Made by a program: the position numbers and the translations under genes. The notes below the pieces were generated by a model. It worked only from the letters and a program-made list of their open reading frames with translations, did not search any database and was not told the origin of the DNA. This document shows positions 41,791 through 52,105 of a stretch of 64,000 nucleotides of DNA, in pieces. The stretch is from an uncultured Granulosicoccaceae bacterium (GTDB lineage Bacteria; Pseudomonadota; Gammaproteobacteria; Granulosicoccales; Granulosicoccaceae), in contig CALJNA010000029.1 in the NCBI GenBank assembly GCA_937981955.1, positions 26,045 to 90,044 on the forward strand. The letters are read 5' to 3'. How positions within the stretch are numbered: the stretch's first letter is position 1; every line of letters starts with the position of its first letter.

Positions 41791-44628
41791 GTGAAAAACT
41801 TCCTTAAGTCAGACAAGCATACTCATAAAGATCCGCAAATCAGAATTGCGAGCCTTGATTCAATGGATACTGATTCGCCTGAGAATCAGCTGATCATTGA
41901 GCGCATGGCTACGACTGATAGCGATGAAAATGTTCGGTTGGCGGCGATAAATAATCTGGCAAATATATCGGTTTTGCGTCGCGTTCATGATGCTCGCCAC
42001 ACCGATGTTAACGTCACACAGGCCATAGAAAATCGCATTGCGAATTTGTTGGTCGAAAGCAGTATCAGTGAAAAAGAGGCAGATGAATTACTGGAAAGTC
42101 AGTCTGTTTTGTACGCGCCACTACTTGCTATTAACAGTACAGACGAATCCATACGAAACCGATCGCTTGATAAAATCACCGACGAAGCTGCACTGGTGTC
42201 AGTGCTTGAGCAAACCCGTTTTCACGATGTACGCATGGCTTGTGCTAACCGGCTTACTGACGACGAAAAAATAAAAACCGCTCTAACGGCGTGTCGTTCA
42301 CGGGATAAAGCGGTTGCAAAGATGTTGCAAAATCGCGTGAATGAAAAAGAAAACGCGGCGGCTGCAGAGCTTGCTGAAGCCGAAGCCGTGTCGAGCACTC
42401 TTGCGGCAATGCAATCGCTGTCAAGTAGTGTCTGGTCCCCTCAGCATTCAGGTCGACTGGAGGCGCTGACTATTAAGTGGAACGCGCTGAGCGCGAATCA
42501 CCGTAGTGGCTCAGAGGCTGAATTCAAACTCGCCAGCGATCAAGTTCGATCGATTGTCGATGAGCACAAGCAGCCGGAAGCCACTATGGCAAGCGCGGAT
42601 GTAGCAGACTCCAGCACCGATCAATCTTCAGATCAGCCAGACTCGGTCGTTGTCTCTTCTGTGGCTGATGTTGCAGCAGCGGACCCGGCAAGAGATGCAC
42701 TGCTCGATCGGTTGAAGCCGTTGTCACTGACCGAGCTTGATAACTTTGCACCGGATGTCACTATTGAGCCCGGTTCGCAGAGTGAAAAACTTCTGGCACA
42801 CGCTCAGTCTGTTGGCGTCCTGTTTAATCCACCATACGATCTGGCGAAAGGTCGACCCGGTGCGATTAGCGAACGAATAAAACGTGTCAATGCTCTGCTA
42901 AAAACTGAAACTATCTTGCCTGGTGTCAAATTGGGCGAGTGCACTTACATGGCAGAGCTTAAATCACATGCCGACGCACTTGATAACCGTCTTGGCAAAG
43001 CGAAGCAGGAATCGCTTGATCGTGCTAAAGCGACTAATCGTCAGTTTGCCGCCCTTGGCGCGACAGTTGCCGACGGTAAGTGGGGCCCTGCAAGCAGTAT
43101 GTTCCGGCGATTGCAGAAAAAAGTTGAAAGCATGGAACCAGCCGAGCGTGCGCAGTTTAATGACAAGCTGACCAGAGCTGAGAAACAACTCGATGAAATG
43201 GCGGACTGGCAAGACTTCGCGGCCAGACCCAAGCTTGAGGCGCTGTGCGATTCAATGGAAGCTTTGCCTGCCAAGGAATTGAAGCCCGAATCTTTGGCAA
43301 AAGAAATTAAAACGTTGCAAGCGCAATGGAAGTCGCTTGGTGCCAGTCGTGCATCTAATGAGCTATGGACGCGATTCAAAACCGCCGGTGACGCCGCTTA
43401 TGAACCGTGCAAAGCTTTTTTCGATGAGAAGCAACAAGCCCGGCAAGCAAAACATGATGCAAAGCTTGCTCTGTGTGAAAAACTTGAGGCCAACTACAAA
43501 ACCATCGATTGGGAAGCACCGGACTGGAAAGCCATTGCTCGCGAAGTCAGTAATGCCAAGCGTGATTGGAGCCGCAATCGTATTCAGGACAGAAAGCCTG
43601 ACAGGGCGCTTGAACAACGCTTTTCCGATGTGCTTAAACCCTACGATGAGAAGCTCTCAGAACAATACGATGCCAACGTACTTGAAAAGCGGGAACTGAT
43701 TGAGAAAATTCAAAAGCTGGCTGAAGCCGATATCAATCAACACTCAGTTAATCAGGCAAAGCGTTTGCAAAGTGCCTGGAAACAGGTTGGTCTGGTACGG
43801 CGCAAAGATGATCAGGCGCTGTGGGAAGAATTCAACGGGCATTGCAAAGTTATTTATAAACATCAGCACGAGGCGAAGCGTGAGCAGTATCAAGCCAGCA
43901 TGGGCCATGTCTTTCGTGCGCGAGACATCATCAAAACGTTGCGAAAAATATCCAAAGGACAGGATGTTGGAAAATTAAACGAGGAATCTAAAGGCCCCGA
44001 AACTCAGGAACAGCAAATTCAGGCTCTGCAATCCGAGTTCCAGGCTCTGGCAGAATTTCCTGAAAAGGAAAAAAAGTTTTTGTTGCGTGATTTTCGTGGA
44101 GCGATGGACGCTTGTTCAAAGTTGCAGGAAACGGCATCAAAAAAACGTGCCCAGGCTGAGACGGCTGAAATCAATCGACTGGTTGAGTTGTGCGAGCAGT
44201 TGGAAGCAGCAGTTGAGTCTGCCGAATTGAAAACCGATACCCTGCAAGACGATGTTTCCCATGCGTGGGACAATGCACAAGCCAGCGTGTCCAGAGAAAC
44301 TCTGAACAAGCTTGTGGCGCGGCGTGATAGTGCGATCAAACACCTTACCGCCAACACCACTTATGACTACGATGCAAATGAAACCTTGCGTCGCCAGCTC
44401 CTGATTCAATTGGAGATTCTGGCTGACAAGGAAACACCGGCGGAAGACAAAGCGCTTCGTATGCAGTATCAACTCGAACACTTGCGTGAAGGCATGACCT
44501 CTTCGGCGGTGGTTGACAAACGAGAGGCGCTGGCAAAACTGGAAGCAAAATGGCAATCGGCCGGGCCGGTTAAACAAGCAATAAGGGACTCACTCCAATC
44601 TCGCTACCTTGCTGCAACTAACCGATAG
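41791..44628 (+). CDS. DUF349 domain-containing protein
   Basis: Repeated DUF349-like helical segments (LWTRFKTAGDAAYEPCKAFFDEKQQARQAKHDAKLALCEKLE..DWKAIAREVSNAKRDW). Confidence 0.88.
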   Translation: MKNFLKSDKHTHKDPQIRIASLDSMDTDSPENQLIIERMATTDSDENVRLAAINNLANISVLRRVHDARHTDVNVTQAIENRIANLLVESSISEKEADELLESQSVLYAPLLAINSTDESIRNRSLDKITDEAALVSVLEQTRFHDVRMACANRLTDDEKIKTALTACRSRDKAVAKMLQNRVNEKENAAAAELAEAEAVSSTLAAMQSLSSSVWSPQHSGRLEALTIKWNALSANHRSGSEAEFKLASDQVRSIVDEHKQPEATMASADVADSSTDQSSDQPDSVVVSSVADVAAADPARDALLDRLKPLSLTELDNFAPDVTIEPGSQSEKLLAHAQSVGVLFNPPYDLAKGRPGAISERIKRVNALLKTETILPGVKLGECTYMAELKSHADALDNRLGKAKQESLDRAKATNRQFAALGATVADGKWGPASSMFRRLQKKVESMEPAERAQFNDKLTRAEKQLDEMADWQDFAARPKLEALCDSMEALPAKELKPESLAKEIKTLQAQWKSLGASRASNELWTRFKTAGDAAYEPCKAFFDEKQQARQAKHDAKLALCEKLEANYKTIDWEAPDWKAIAREVSNAKRDWSRNRIQDRKPDRALEQRFSDVLKPYDEKLSEQYDANVLEKRELIEKIQKLAEADINQHSVNQAKRLQSAWKQVGLVRRKDDQALWEEFNGHCKVIYKHQHEAKREQYQASMGHVFRARDIIKTLRKISKGQDVGKLNEESKGPETQEQQIQALQSEFQALAEFPEKEKKFLLRDFRGAMDACSKLQETASKKRAQAETAEINRLVELCEQLEAAVESAELKTDTLQDDVSHAWDNAQASVSRETLNKLVARRDSAIKHLTANTTYDYDANETLRRQLLIQLEILADKETPAEDKALRMQYQLEHLREGMTSSAVVDKREALAKLEAKWQSAGPVKQAIRDSLQSRYLAATNR

Positions 44629-44630
44629 CC

Positions 44631-45827
44631 GTGTCTATGCAATCAGGATTGACTCAACAGGCGCTAGAGCGAGCCATTGAGTACAACGAGCTCATTCTCT
44701 ACTATCAGCCCAAAGTCAGTTTGCTCGATGGACGCGTAATTGGTGCAGAAGCACTGGTGAGATGGAATGTCGGGGAAGGCACGATACTATCACCCAGTGC
44801 TTTTATTCCACTGGCCGAAAGTAGTGGGCTTTTGCATGATTTGACCGTGCGATTACTCGATCAAGTCGTCGGCGCTGCCGTCACTGTGAAAGAAAAGATT
44901 CCTGACCTGGCTTTGTCGATGAATGTCGCACCTAACGATCTTCAGTCAAAGACCATCAGCAAACGGATTGAACATTTCCTTGATCAGAAGATCATAGATG
45001 CAGATGACTTGCAGATTGAAATAACCGAAAGTGCCGTAATGGGCAATTTTGAGCAAATTCGGGAAGATATTGTCCGGCTCACCGAGTTGGGAATAAAAGT
45101 ACTAATGGATGATTTTGGAACGGGTTATTCTTCTATAGACAGGCTGAGCCAAATGCCTTTCTCTGCACTGAAGCTTGATCAGGGTGTTGTGCGAAGAATG
45201 GGGACGTCGCGACAGAACCTTAATGTGGTTAAATCGTCTATATCCATGGCGCGCGAGCTTCGAATGACATCTGTTGCTGAAGGTGTGGAGTCAGCTGCAA
45301 CTTATCATTTTCTCATGGCAAATGGATGCGAAGAAGCTCAGGGCTTCTATATAAGCAAGCCGTTCGCGCTTGAGGATTTTATCTCCTTTGCTGAATCTGA
45401 GCATAGTTTTGATGGTTCGCAAATTGGGCGTATTCATCAGACAGTACATAATGTTTTGTACCATCGGAAGTGCTTGTTCGATGTCGTGTTCTGCGATCGA
45501 ATTGGCGCGAAAGCGTGTTTACCGTCGGTTGTAGACCCGGATATTAACGAGGCCCTTGAACAATCCCGAATCGGCCTTTGGTATTTTGGGGTAGGCCAAC
45601 AGTTAAGTGGTATGGCGCCATTCGATTCGCTTGAACAACCTATCCGCGACTTGCACAAACTCAGTCACGAAATACTCTATCGTGAGTATGGTGACAGCAA
45701 TGGCGATAAGCAGGCGGCGGCGGTGTCGCGTATGAACAGCCTCGTTAATCAGGTGGTTTCGCTGCTGCACGATCTCGAAAGCGCCTTGCTACTTATGCCG
45801 GAAGACTCATCGTCTGGTTCTTTATAA
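44631..45827 (+). CDS. EAL-domain phosphodiesterase with C-terminal CZB-like domain
   Basis: EALVRW, ITESAVMGN, DDFGTGYSSIDRL, ALKLDQ, VAEGVE conserved; C-terminal IGLWYFGVGQQLSGMAPFDSLEQPIRDLHKLSHEI resembles CZB. Confidence 0.88.
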   Translation: MSMQSGLTQQALERAIEYNELILYYQPKVSLLDGRVIGAEALVRWNVGEGTILSPSAFIPLAESSGLLHDLTVRLLDQVVGAAVTVKEKIPDLALSMNVAPNDLQSKTISKRIEHFLDQKIIDADDLQIEITESAVMGNFEQIREDIVRLTELGIKVLMDDFGTGYSSIDRLSQMPFSALKLDQGVVRRMGTSRQNLNVVKSSISMARELRMTSVAEGVESAATYHFLMANGCEEAQGFYISKPFALEDFISFAESEHSFDGSQIGRIHQTVHNVLYHRKCLFDVVFCDRIGAKACLPSVVDPDINEALEQSRIGLWYFGVGQQLSGMAPFDSLEQPIRDLHKLSHEILYREYGDSNGDKQAAAVSRMNSLVNQVVSLLHDLESALLLMPEDSSSGSL

Positions 45828-45851
45828 TAATCGACTATCGTTTTTACCCAT

Positions 45852-47087
45852 ATGCGGTTGTGGCCGCAGTTATTTGAGGAATACACAGTGCACGCAGACG
45901 ATCTCCGCTATCGAAACGACAAAGCTCAGAGTGATGCCCTGCTTGAAGACAAGATGGTCAAGCGCGTTAATGATGCGCTGGCCGAGCATGAGGCTGACGG
46001 GCCAACAGGTTTAAGGCGCCGGTTGTTGTCCACGTCAGTACGCTTAAGTCGAAAAATGGCGCCGGACATCTATGCGCTTTCTGATGAATGTGTGGAACGG
46101 CTTTCAATGGATATCCCGCTGGAGTTGTATGTTTATGCAAGCCCATCGTTTAATGCCATGTGTTTTAAACCCGAAGAGGGCCGGTTATATGTCATGTTCT
46201 CTTCTGCCTTACTGGAGAGCTTTACCCCAAAAGAATTACAGTTTGTGATGGGCCATGAATTCGGCCATCACGTCTACGATCATCACGCTATTCCAATTGG
46301 ATATATCGTTAAAGGGCGGAATAAACCGGACCCCAAACTTGCGTTGAAGTTATTTGCCTGGTCGAGAAATGCCGAGATATCAGCTGATCGTGCTGGTGCG
46401 TATTGTGCGCAGGATTTTCCCAGTGTTGCCAGTGCCTTGTTCAAACTTGCATCCGGTCTTACCGGTGATACAGTCAAGTTTGATCTGGATGAATTTCTTC
46501 GGCAGGTTGATGACATGCAGGCTGTTGATGAGGAGCCTGGCCAGGGTGCCAGTGAAGGCGACTGGTTTTCCACACACCCGTTCAGTCCACTGCGTGTGAA
46601 GGCGCTGCGTTTGTTTTTTGCATCCCACCTTATGGATGAAAAAGGCACGTCCCTGGATGAACTTGACGTTGGTGTGCAGCGCATTATGAGTTTGATGGAG
46701 CCAAGCTACCTAGATGCGAAAACTGAATCAGCAAACGCAATGCGGCAGTTACTGTTTGCCGGTGCAGTCGTCGTAGCCAATGCAGCGAATGGTGTGTCTG
46801 ATAAGGAAATTGAAGCTTTCGAGAAGTATTTTGAGAAAGGCGAATACAGCGACAAACTAAACCCTGAGCGAATCAAAGAGGGGCTGCCGCAGCGTATACA
46901 ACGTGCGAAGGATAACTGTACCGACACGCAGGGTATGCAGGTAATACGGGATATTTGCGTTATTGCCTCGGCAGACGGGGAAGTCTTGTCTGAAGAGATC
47001 GATGTTCTCAACAGCATCGCTGACGGGTTAGGTGTGTCGCGCACCTTTGTGACTCAAACCATCGAGCAAGATCTCGAACCTGATTAA
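45852..47087 (+). CDS. M48 family metallopeptidase with C-terminal TerB-like domain
   Basis: VMGHEFGHHVYDHH; NAEISADRAGAYCAQD; C-terminal IRDICVIASADGEVLSEEIDVLNSIADGLGVS. Alternative GTG start near 45889. Confidence 0.87.
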   Translation: MRLWPQLFEEYTVHADDLRYRNDKAQSDALLEDKMVKRVNDALAEHEADGPTGLRRRLLSTSVRLSRKMAPDIYALSDECVERLSMDIPLELYVYASPSFNAMCFKPEEGRLYVMFSSALLESFTPKELQFVMGHEFGHHVYDHHAIPIGYIVKGRNKPDPKLALKLFAWSRNAEISADRAGAYCAQDFPSVASALFKLASGLTGDTVKFDLDEFLRQVDDMQAVDEEPGQGASEGDWFSTHPFSPLRVKALRLFFASHLMDEKGTSLDELDVGVQRIMSLMEPSYLDAKTESANAMRQLLFAGAVVVANAANGVSDKEIEAFEKYFEKGEYSDKLNPERIKEGLPQRIQRAKDNCTDTQGMQVIRDICVIASADGEVLSEEIDVLNSIADGLGVSRTFVTQTIEQDLEPD

Positions 47088-47093
47088 ATCAGT

Positions 47094-47110
47094 TGCACGA
47101 ATATGGTGCA
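47094..47110. promoter_or_regulatory. NtrC-type binding-site-like palindrome upstream of amtB
   Basis: TGCACGAATATGGTGCA versus the textbook NtrC consensus TGCACCA-N3-TGGTGCA. Confidence 0.55.
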
Positions 47111-47209
47111 TGCGCCCTGATTTGCGGCGGTATTTGCGTGCCATAACTTGCATGCTTTTTTTATAAATATCAATTTGTGCATCATCCTGGATGACTTTGC
47201 TACTATCGC

Positions 47210-47237
47210 GCCCTAAATCAGGGCTCGATTTTCGAGC
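47210..47237 (+). promoter_or_regulatory. Two tandem hairpins in the amtB 5' region
   Basis: GCCCT-AAATC-AGGGC (47210..47224) and GCTCGA-TTT-TCGAGC (47223..47237), sharing two bases. Confidence 0.45.
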
Positions 47238-47267
47238 ATTTCAACTTCTCGAGAGGTCATTCATTTC

Positions 47268-48458
47268 ATGGAAGCACTACAAACAAGCAGTAGCACCCTG
47301 TTCGTGCTGTTGGGCGCCATTCTGGTTTTATTCATGCACGCAGGATTTGCCTTTCTCGAGGTGGGTACGGTTCGCGAGAAGAATCAGGTTAATGCCTTAT
47401 CAAAAATCTTTGCAGACTTTGGTATTTCAACCATTGCGTATTTTTTTATTGGATATCAAATCGCCTACGGCATGGACTTTTTTGCTGCGGCAAGTGAGCT
47501 CACTGTCAACAGTGGCTTCGAGCTGGTCAAGTTTTTCTTTCTGCTGACCTTCGCTGCAGCGATTCCAGCGATTATTTCAGGTGGCATTGCTGAGCGTGCC
47601 CGCTTTTATCCCCAGCTTATTGCTTCGTTTATCATAGTTGCGTTGGCTTATCCGTTTTTTGAAGGCGTCATCTGGGCCGGTAACTTTGGCTATCAGGATT
47701 GGCTGACCGAATTTGCCGGGGCCAGTTTCCACGACTTCGCAGGTTCTGTTGTTGTGCACGGTATGGGCGGCTGGATAGCGCTGGGAGCTGTTGTGATGCT
47801 CGGTGCGCGACAAGGCCGGTATCGCAGCGATGGTTCAATTGGGGCGGCCTTCGCGCCTTCGAGCATACCGTTTCTTGCACTGGGTGCATGGATACTCACG
47901 GTTGGTTGGTTTGGTTTTAACGTCATGTCGGCTCAGGCTATTGAAGGTATCAGTGGCCTGGTTGCGATGAATTCACTGATGGCTATGGTCGGTGGTCTGC
48001 TGGCAGCGCTGGTTGCCGGTAAAAATGACCCGGGCTTTCTTCACAATGGGCCCCTGGCCGGTCTGGTTGCGGTTTGTGCAGGCTCAGATGTTATGCATCC
48101 AATGGGTTCACTGATTGTTGGCGCGGTTGCAGGTGTGTTGTTTGTCTGGTTCTTTACACTTGCGCAGAATCGCTGGAAAATTGATGACGTGCTGGGTGTT
48201 TGGCCGTTACACGGCATTTGTGGTGCATGGGGTGGTATCGCATGTGGTATTTTTGGACAGGAGATGTTCAAAGGGCTTGGTGGTGTTACTTTTATGGCTC
48301 AGGTCATTGGAACAATAACCGGAATTGTATTTGCAACGATTGTTGGGTTTGTCGTATACGGCGTGTTAAAAGCCACTTCGGGTATCCGACTAACAGAAGA
48401 AGAAGAGCATCAGGGTGCAGATCTGTCTATTCATCAGATTTCTGCCACACCGAAGTAA
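47268..48458 (+). CDS. amtB: Ammonium transporter
   Basis: GFAFLEVGTVREKNQVNALSKIFADFG; DFAGSVVVHGMGGW; ends directly upstream of a P-II gene. Confidence 0.95.
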   Translation: MEALQTSSSTLFVLLGAILVLFMHAGFAFLEVGTVREKNQVNALSKIFADFGISTIAYFFIGYQIAYGMDFFAAASELTVNSGFELVKFFFLLTFAAAIPAIISGGIAERARFYPQLIASFIIVALAYPFFEGVIWAGNFGYQDWLTEFAGASFHDFAGSVVVHGMGGWIALGAVVMLGARQGRYRSDGSIGAAFAPSSIPFLALGAWILTVGWFGFNVMSAQAIEGISGLVAMNSLMAMVGGLLAALVAGKNDPGFLHNGPLAGLVAVCAGSDVMHPMGSLIVGAVAGVLFVWFFTLAQNRWKIDDVLGVWPLHGICGAWGGIACGIFGQEMFKGLGGVTFMAQVIGTITGIVFATIVGFVVYGVLKATSGIRLTEEEEHQGADLSIHQISATPK

Positions 48459-48492
48459 CGGACGTCAGTCAACTGAATAAACTGAGGAATAA

Positions 48493-48885
<393 letters not shown>

Positions 48886-48910
48886 CAAAATTCGCAGATT
48901 AACACCCGTT

Positions 48911-49819
48911 TTATCCCTGTTCCCAAGGCGGGTGCGGCGTAAACTTACTGACCATAAAGTCGGTGAATACCCGCACCTTGTTACTCAAGTGCCGACGATG
49001 CGGATACACCAACTGTATCGATGAGGTATCTACCGCATGATCGGAAAGTAAAGGCACCACCAGTTTTTTCTCCAGTGAAGGCTGCACCACGTAGCTTGCC
49101 AGACGAGCAATACCAATCCCGGACTTAACCGCCTCATGCAGAGCAGATGCGCTGTTGGTATGAAAGTTACCCTTCACTCTTTGCGAGCGAATACCATCGG
49201 GCGTCTGAAATTCCCAATCGTTGAAATGCATAATCGACGAGTGCGTGAGGCAATTATGATTCATCAGATCTTCGGGTGACTTGGGTGTACCGTGTTTAGC
49301 AAGGTAATCAGGTGATGCACAGATAACGCGTTTGTTTACTGCCAGGCGACGCGCAACCAGTGACTCATCGGTTAAGCCATCACTAAGCACTATGGCCACA
49401 TCGACCCCTTCACCAACAAGATCAACTTCGCGCTCACTGAGTTCGAGTTCGACCCGCAATTCCGGAAAGTTGGCCATGAACTCCGGCATCAATTTGATCA
49501 TTTGAATACGCGCAAATGCTGAGATGGTGGTTATGCGCAATGTGCCGGTTACCCGGTCGTGCAAAGCCATAACTGCATCTTCGGCTTGTTGTATCTCTTG
49601 CAAAATGGCGCCGCAGCGATCTTGAAAAGCGTGGCCCTCAGCGGTGAGACTCAACTTGCGAGTCGTACGCTGAAACAGTCGGGCACCAAGCCGATCTTCC
49701 AGTCGAGTGATAAGCTTGCTGACAGCAGAGGGTGTCAGGTCGAGTTCTCGGGCGGCAGCTGAAAAACTGCCCATATCGGCAGCTTTTGAGAACACCAGCA
49801 TTTCTGTGTATTTGTCCAT
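48911..49819 (-). CDS. LysR family transcriptional regulator
   Basis: N-terminal HTH FSKAADMGSFSAAARELDLTPSAVSKLITRLEDRLGARLFQRTTRKLSLTAEG. Confidence 0.95.
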   Translation of the reverse strand: MDKYTEMLVFSKAADMGSFSAAARELDLTPSAVSKLITRLEDRLGARLFQRTTRKLSLTAEGHAFQDRCGAILQEIQQAEDAVMALHDRVTGTLRITTISAFARIQMIKLMPEFMANFPELRVELELSEREVDLVGEGVDVAIVLSDGLTDESLVARRLAVNKRVICASPDYLAKHGTPKSPEDLMNHNCLTHSSIMHFNDWEFQTPDGIRSQRVKGNFHTNSASALHEAVKSGIGIARLASYVVQPSLEKKLVVPLLSDHAVDTSSIQLVYPHRRHLSNKVRVFTDFMVSKFTPHPPWEQG

Positions 49820-50063
49820 GTTATTAGTGCTATCGCTTCACTATTAATGGATGTGCAGCATATATTATAGGACTTACAATAACAAATAAATTGACGCAAC
49901 TTGTCTCACAAACTGGCCTTTCAGACTTGATTTTTGAGTATTTGATCGAATTGCACAGTAAATTAACGGGGTAATCCCGTCGTCGTCAATCGAGATTGCT
50001 CTTTCGGCCTGTCGCCGTGTGTACAGGCGATCACGAACGTTCGCACAGGCTAAAACACTATTA

Positions 50064-51920
50064 ATGGCGTCTCTATACGCATTTTTTGAAAACCTGATTA
50101 ATCCGCTGCCTGAAGAGCCGGTTGAGCGCCCACCTTTGCGACCATTGGCGTTTATCTGGCACTACGTCAGGCCGATCAGAAAATTGGTATTACTGACTCT
50201 ATTGCTGTCTGGCATTACCGGCATTTGTGAGATTTTTCTGTACGTCTTCATCGGTTATCTGGTTGACTGGATGAATACGACTCCACCTGCCGAATTTTTA
50301 CAAACATATAGTTGGGCCATCATCGGCATGATAGTGGTGGCGTTTGTTATTCGTCCAATCAGCATGATTGCGACTCGTTGTCTGATTAACTTCTCGCTGG
50401 CTCCCGGTATTGTTGCATCAACCCGATGGCAGAATCATCGGTATGTGTTGCGCCAAAGCATGAATTTTTTTCAGAACGATTTTGCCGGTCGCGTCGCTCA
50501 GAAGGTTATGCAAACCGGACATTCGGTTCGTGAAGTGATAATCAACGTGGTCGATGGTGTCTGGTTGCTGATTATTTATGTTGCCGGTATTGGTTTGTTA
50601 CTCATCGACATCAAACCCCTGCTGTTGTTACCGATTGGTATCTGGCTAGTCGGTTATTGCGCCATCATCGTGTTTATGGTTCCTCAGGTTCGTGTTAAAT
50701 CTGCCCGGGTGTCTGAAGCCAATTCCGCTCTTACCGGCCGAGTTGTCGATAGCTATACCAATATTCAGTCGGTCAAGTTGTTTGCGCATAACAAACTGGA
50801 AGAACGCTTTGCTGCTGATGCGATTCGTCACCATGTACGCTCGTTTGTGGCCCTGATGGGTGCAATCATGAACATGACGATCACCATGACGCTGATGAAC
50901 ACGGCCCTAATGTTCTGCACAGCCGCGATTTCGATTTGGCTTTGGATGAACAGCGCTATTACTGTTGGTGAACTAGCCATTGCTAACGGGCTGGTGTTGC
51001 GTATTAACCAGATGTCAGGTTGGATTTTGCGCACAATAACATCCTTGTTTGAGCACATTGGAACGGTTGAAAACGGAATTGAAACTATCTGCATGCCAAC
51101 CAATATTGTGGATGTTGAGCATGCGGTCGAATTGAAAGTGAACGCTGGTCAAATTGCGTTTAATGAAGTTTCGTTTAACTACGATAAATTCATTTCTGAG
51201 CAAAATGCTGAGTTACCCATAATTGATAACTGCCAATTAACGCTGTCACCCGGAGAAAAAGTGGGATTGGTCGGTCGTTCAGGTGCCGGCAAGTCTACGT
51301 TGATAAATCTGCTGATGCGATTTCATGACATCGAACACGGCAGCATAGCCATCGATGGACAAGACATTAGTAAAGTGACTCAGGAGAGTTTGCGTAGCCA
51401 GATCGCTGTGGTCACCCAGGACACCTCTCTGTTGCATCGGAGCGTAAGAGATAACATCCGGTATGGTCTTGCTGATGCCGACGATGAACAAATTATTCAA
51501 GCCGCCACAATGGCTGAAGCGATGCACTTCATTCCTGATCTGGTCGACTTGCAAGGTCGTAGCGGACTTGATGCAACCGTGGGCGAACGCGGGGTTAAAC
51601 TTTCCGGAGGCCAGCGGCAGCGCATCGCCATTGCTCGGGTCATTTTGAAAGATGCCCCGATTCTTATCCTGGATGAAGCAACGTCAGCACTGGATTCGGA
51701 AGTTGAGTCAGCCATACAGGGGCAGTTGAACAACTTAATGCAGGGTAAAACCGTGCTAGCGGTCGCTCACCGGCTGTCCACCATCGCAGCGCTTGACCGG
51801 CTCGTTGTGCTCGATGGTGGCAAGATCGTGGAGACGGGCTCGCACGCTGAACTGCTGCAGAAAAAAGGCCTCTATGCCAGTCTGTGGGAACGCCAGTCAG
51901 GCGGTTTTCTGGGCGTATAG
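50064..51920 (+). CDS. ABC transporter, fused permease and ATP-binding domains (ABC exporter)
   Basis: Six-TM N-terminus; Walker A GRSGAGKST; LSGGQRQRIAIARVILKDAPILILDEATSALD. ATG at 50064 preferred over ORF start 50019. Confidence 0.94.
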   Translation: MASLYAFFENLINPLPEEPVERPPLRPLAFIWHYVRPIRKLVLLTLLLSGITGICEIFLYVFIGYLVDWMNTTPPAEFLQTYSWAIIGMIVVAFVIRPISMIATRCLINFSLAPGIVASTRWQNHRYVLRQSMNFFQNDFAGRVAQKVMQTGHSVREVIINVVDGVWLLIIYVAGIGLLLIDIKPLLLLPIGIWLVGYCAIIVFMVPQVRVKSARVSEANSALTGRVVDSYTNIQSVKLFAHNKLEERFAADAIRHHVRSFVALMGAIMNMTITMTLMNTALMFCTAAISIWLWMNSAITVGELAIANGLVLRINQMSGWILRTITSLFEHIGTVENGIETICMPTNIVDVEHAVELKVNAGQIAFNEVSFNYDKFISEQNAELPIIDNCQLTLSPGEKVGLVGRSGAGKSTLINLLMRFHDIEHGSIAIDGQDISKVTQESLRSQIAVVTQDTSLLHRSVRDNIRYGLADADDEQIIQAATMAEAMHFIPDLVDLQGRSGLDATVGERGVKLSGGQRQRIAIARVILKDAPILILDEATSALDSEVESAIQGQLNNLMQGKTVLAVAHRLSTIAALDRLVVLDGGKIVETGSHAELLQKKGLYASLWERQSGGFLGV

Positions 51921-52105
51921 ACGCGCTTCAGCCGGTAATAGTCCCATCCATTTCCCTCAGCCCGGTCCTCCCTGCTATAAATAATGTGAAGCGTTTCACT
52001 GGTACTGCGGCCTTGTCTGCTGAGACCGGTCAAACGGACGCTAAATCTTATGGAAGAGAGCGCGCAGGATCGACCTGTGCTGACAACTGGAGATCAGGAG
52101 TTTCG

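Noticed and set aside
42964-44577. Long antisense ORFs inside the DUF349 gene
   Set aside because: Shadow ORFs from codon bias of the sense gene; translations look non-natural.
47188-47201. TGGATGACTTTGCT upstream of amtB as a sigma-54 promoter
   Set aside because: GG-to-GC spacing is 2 nt short of the -24/-12 requirement and the CAC core is missing.
49820-49855. ATTAGTG-N9-CACTATT LysR-type site upstream of the LysR gene
   Set aside because: Imperfect and generic T-N11-A pattern; not enough to call.
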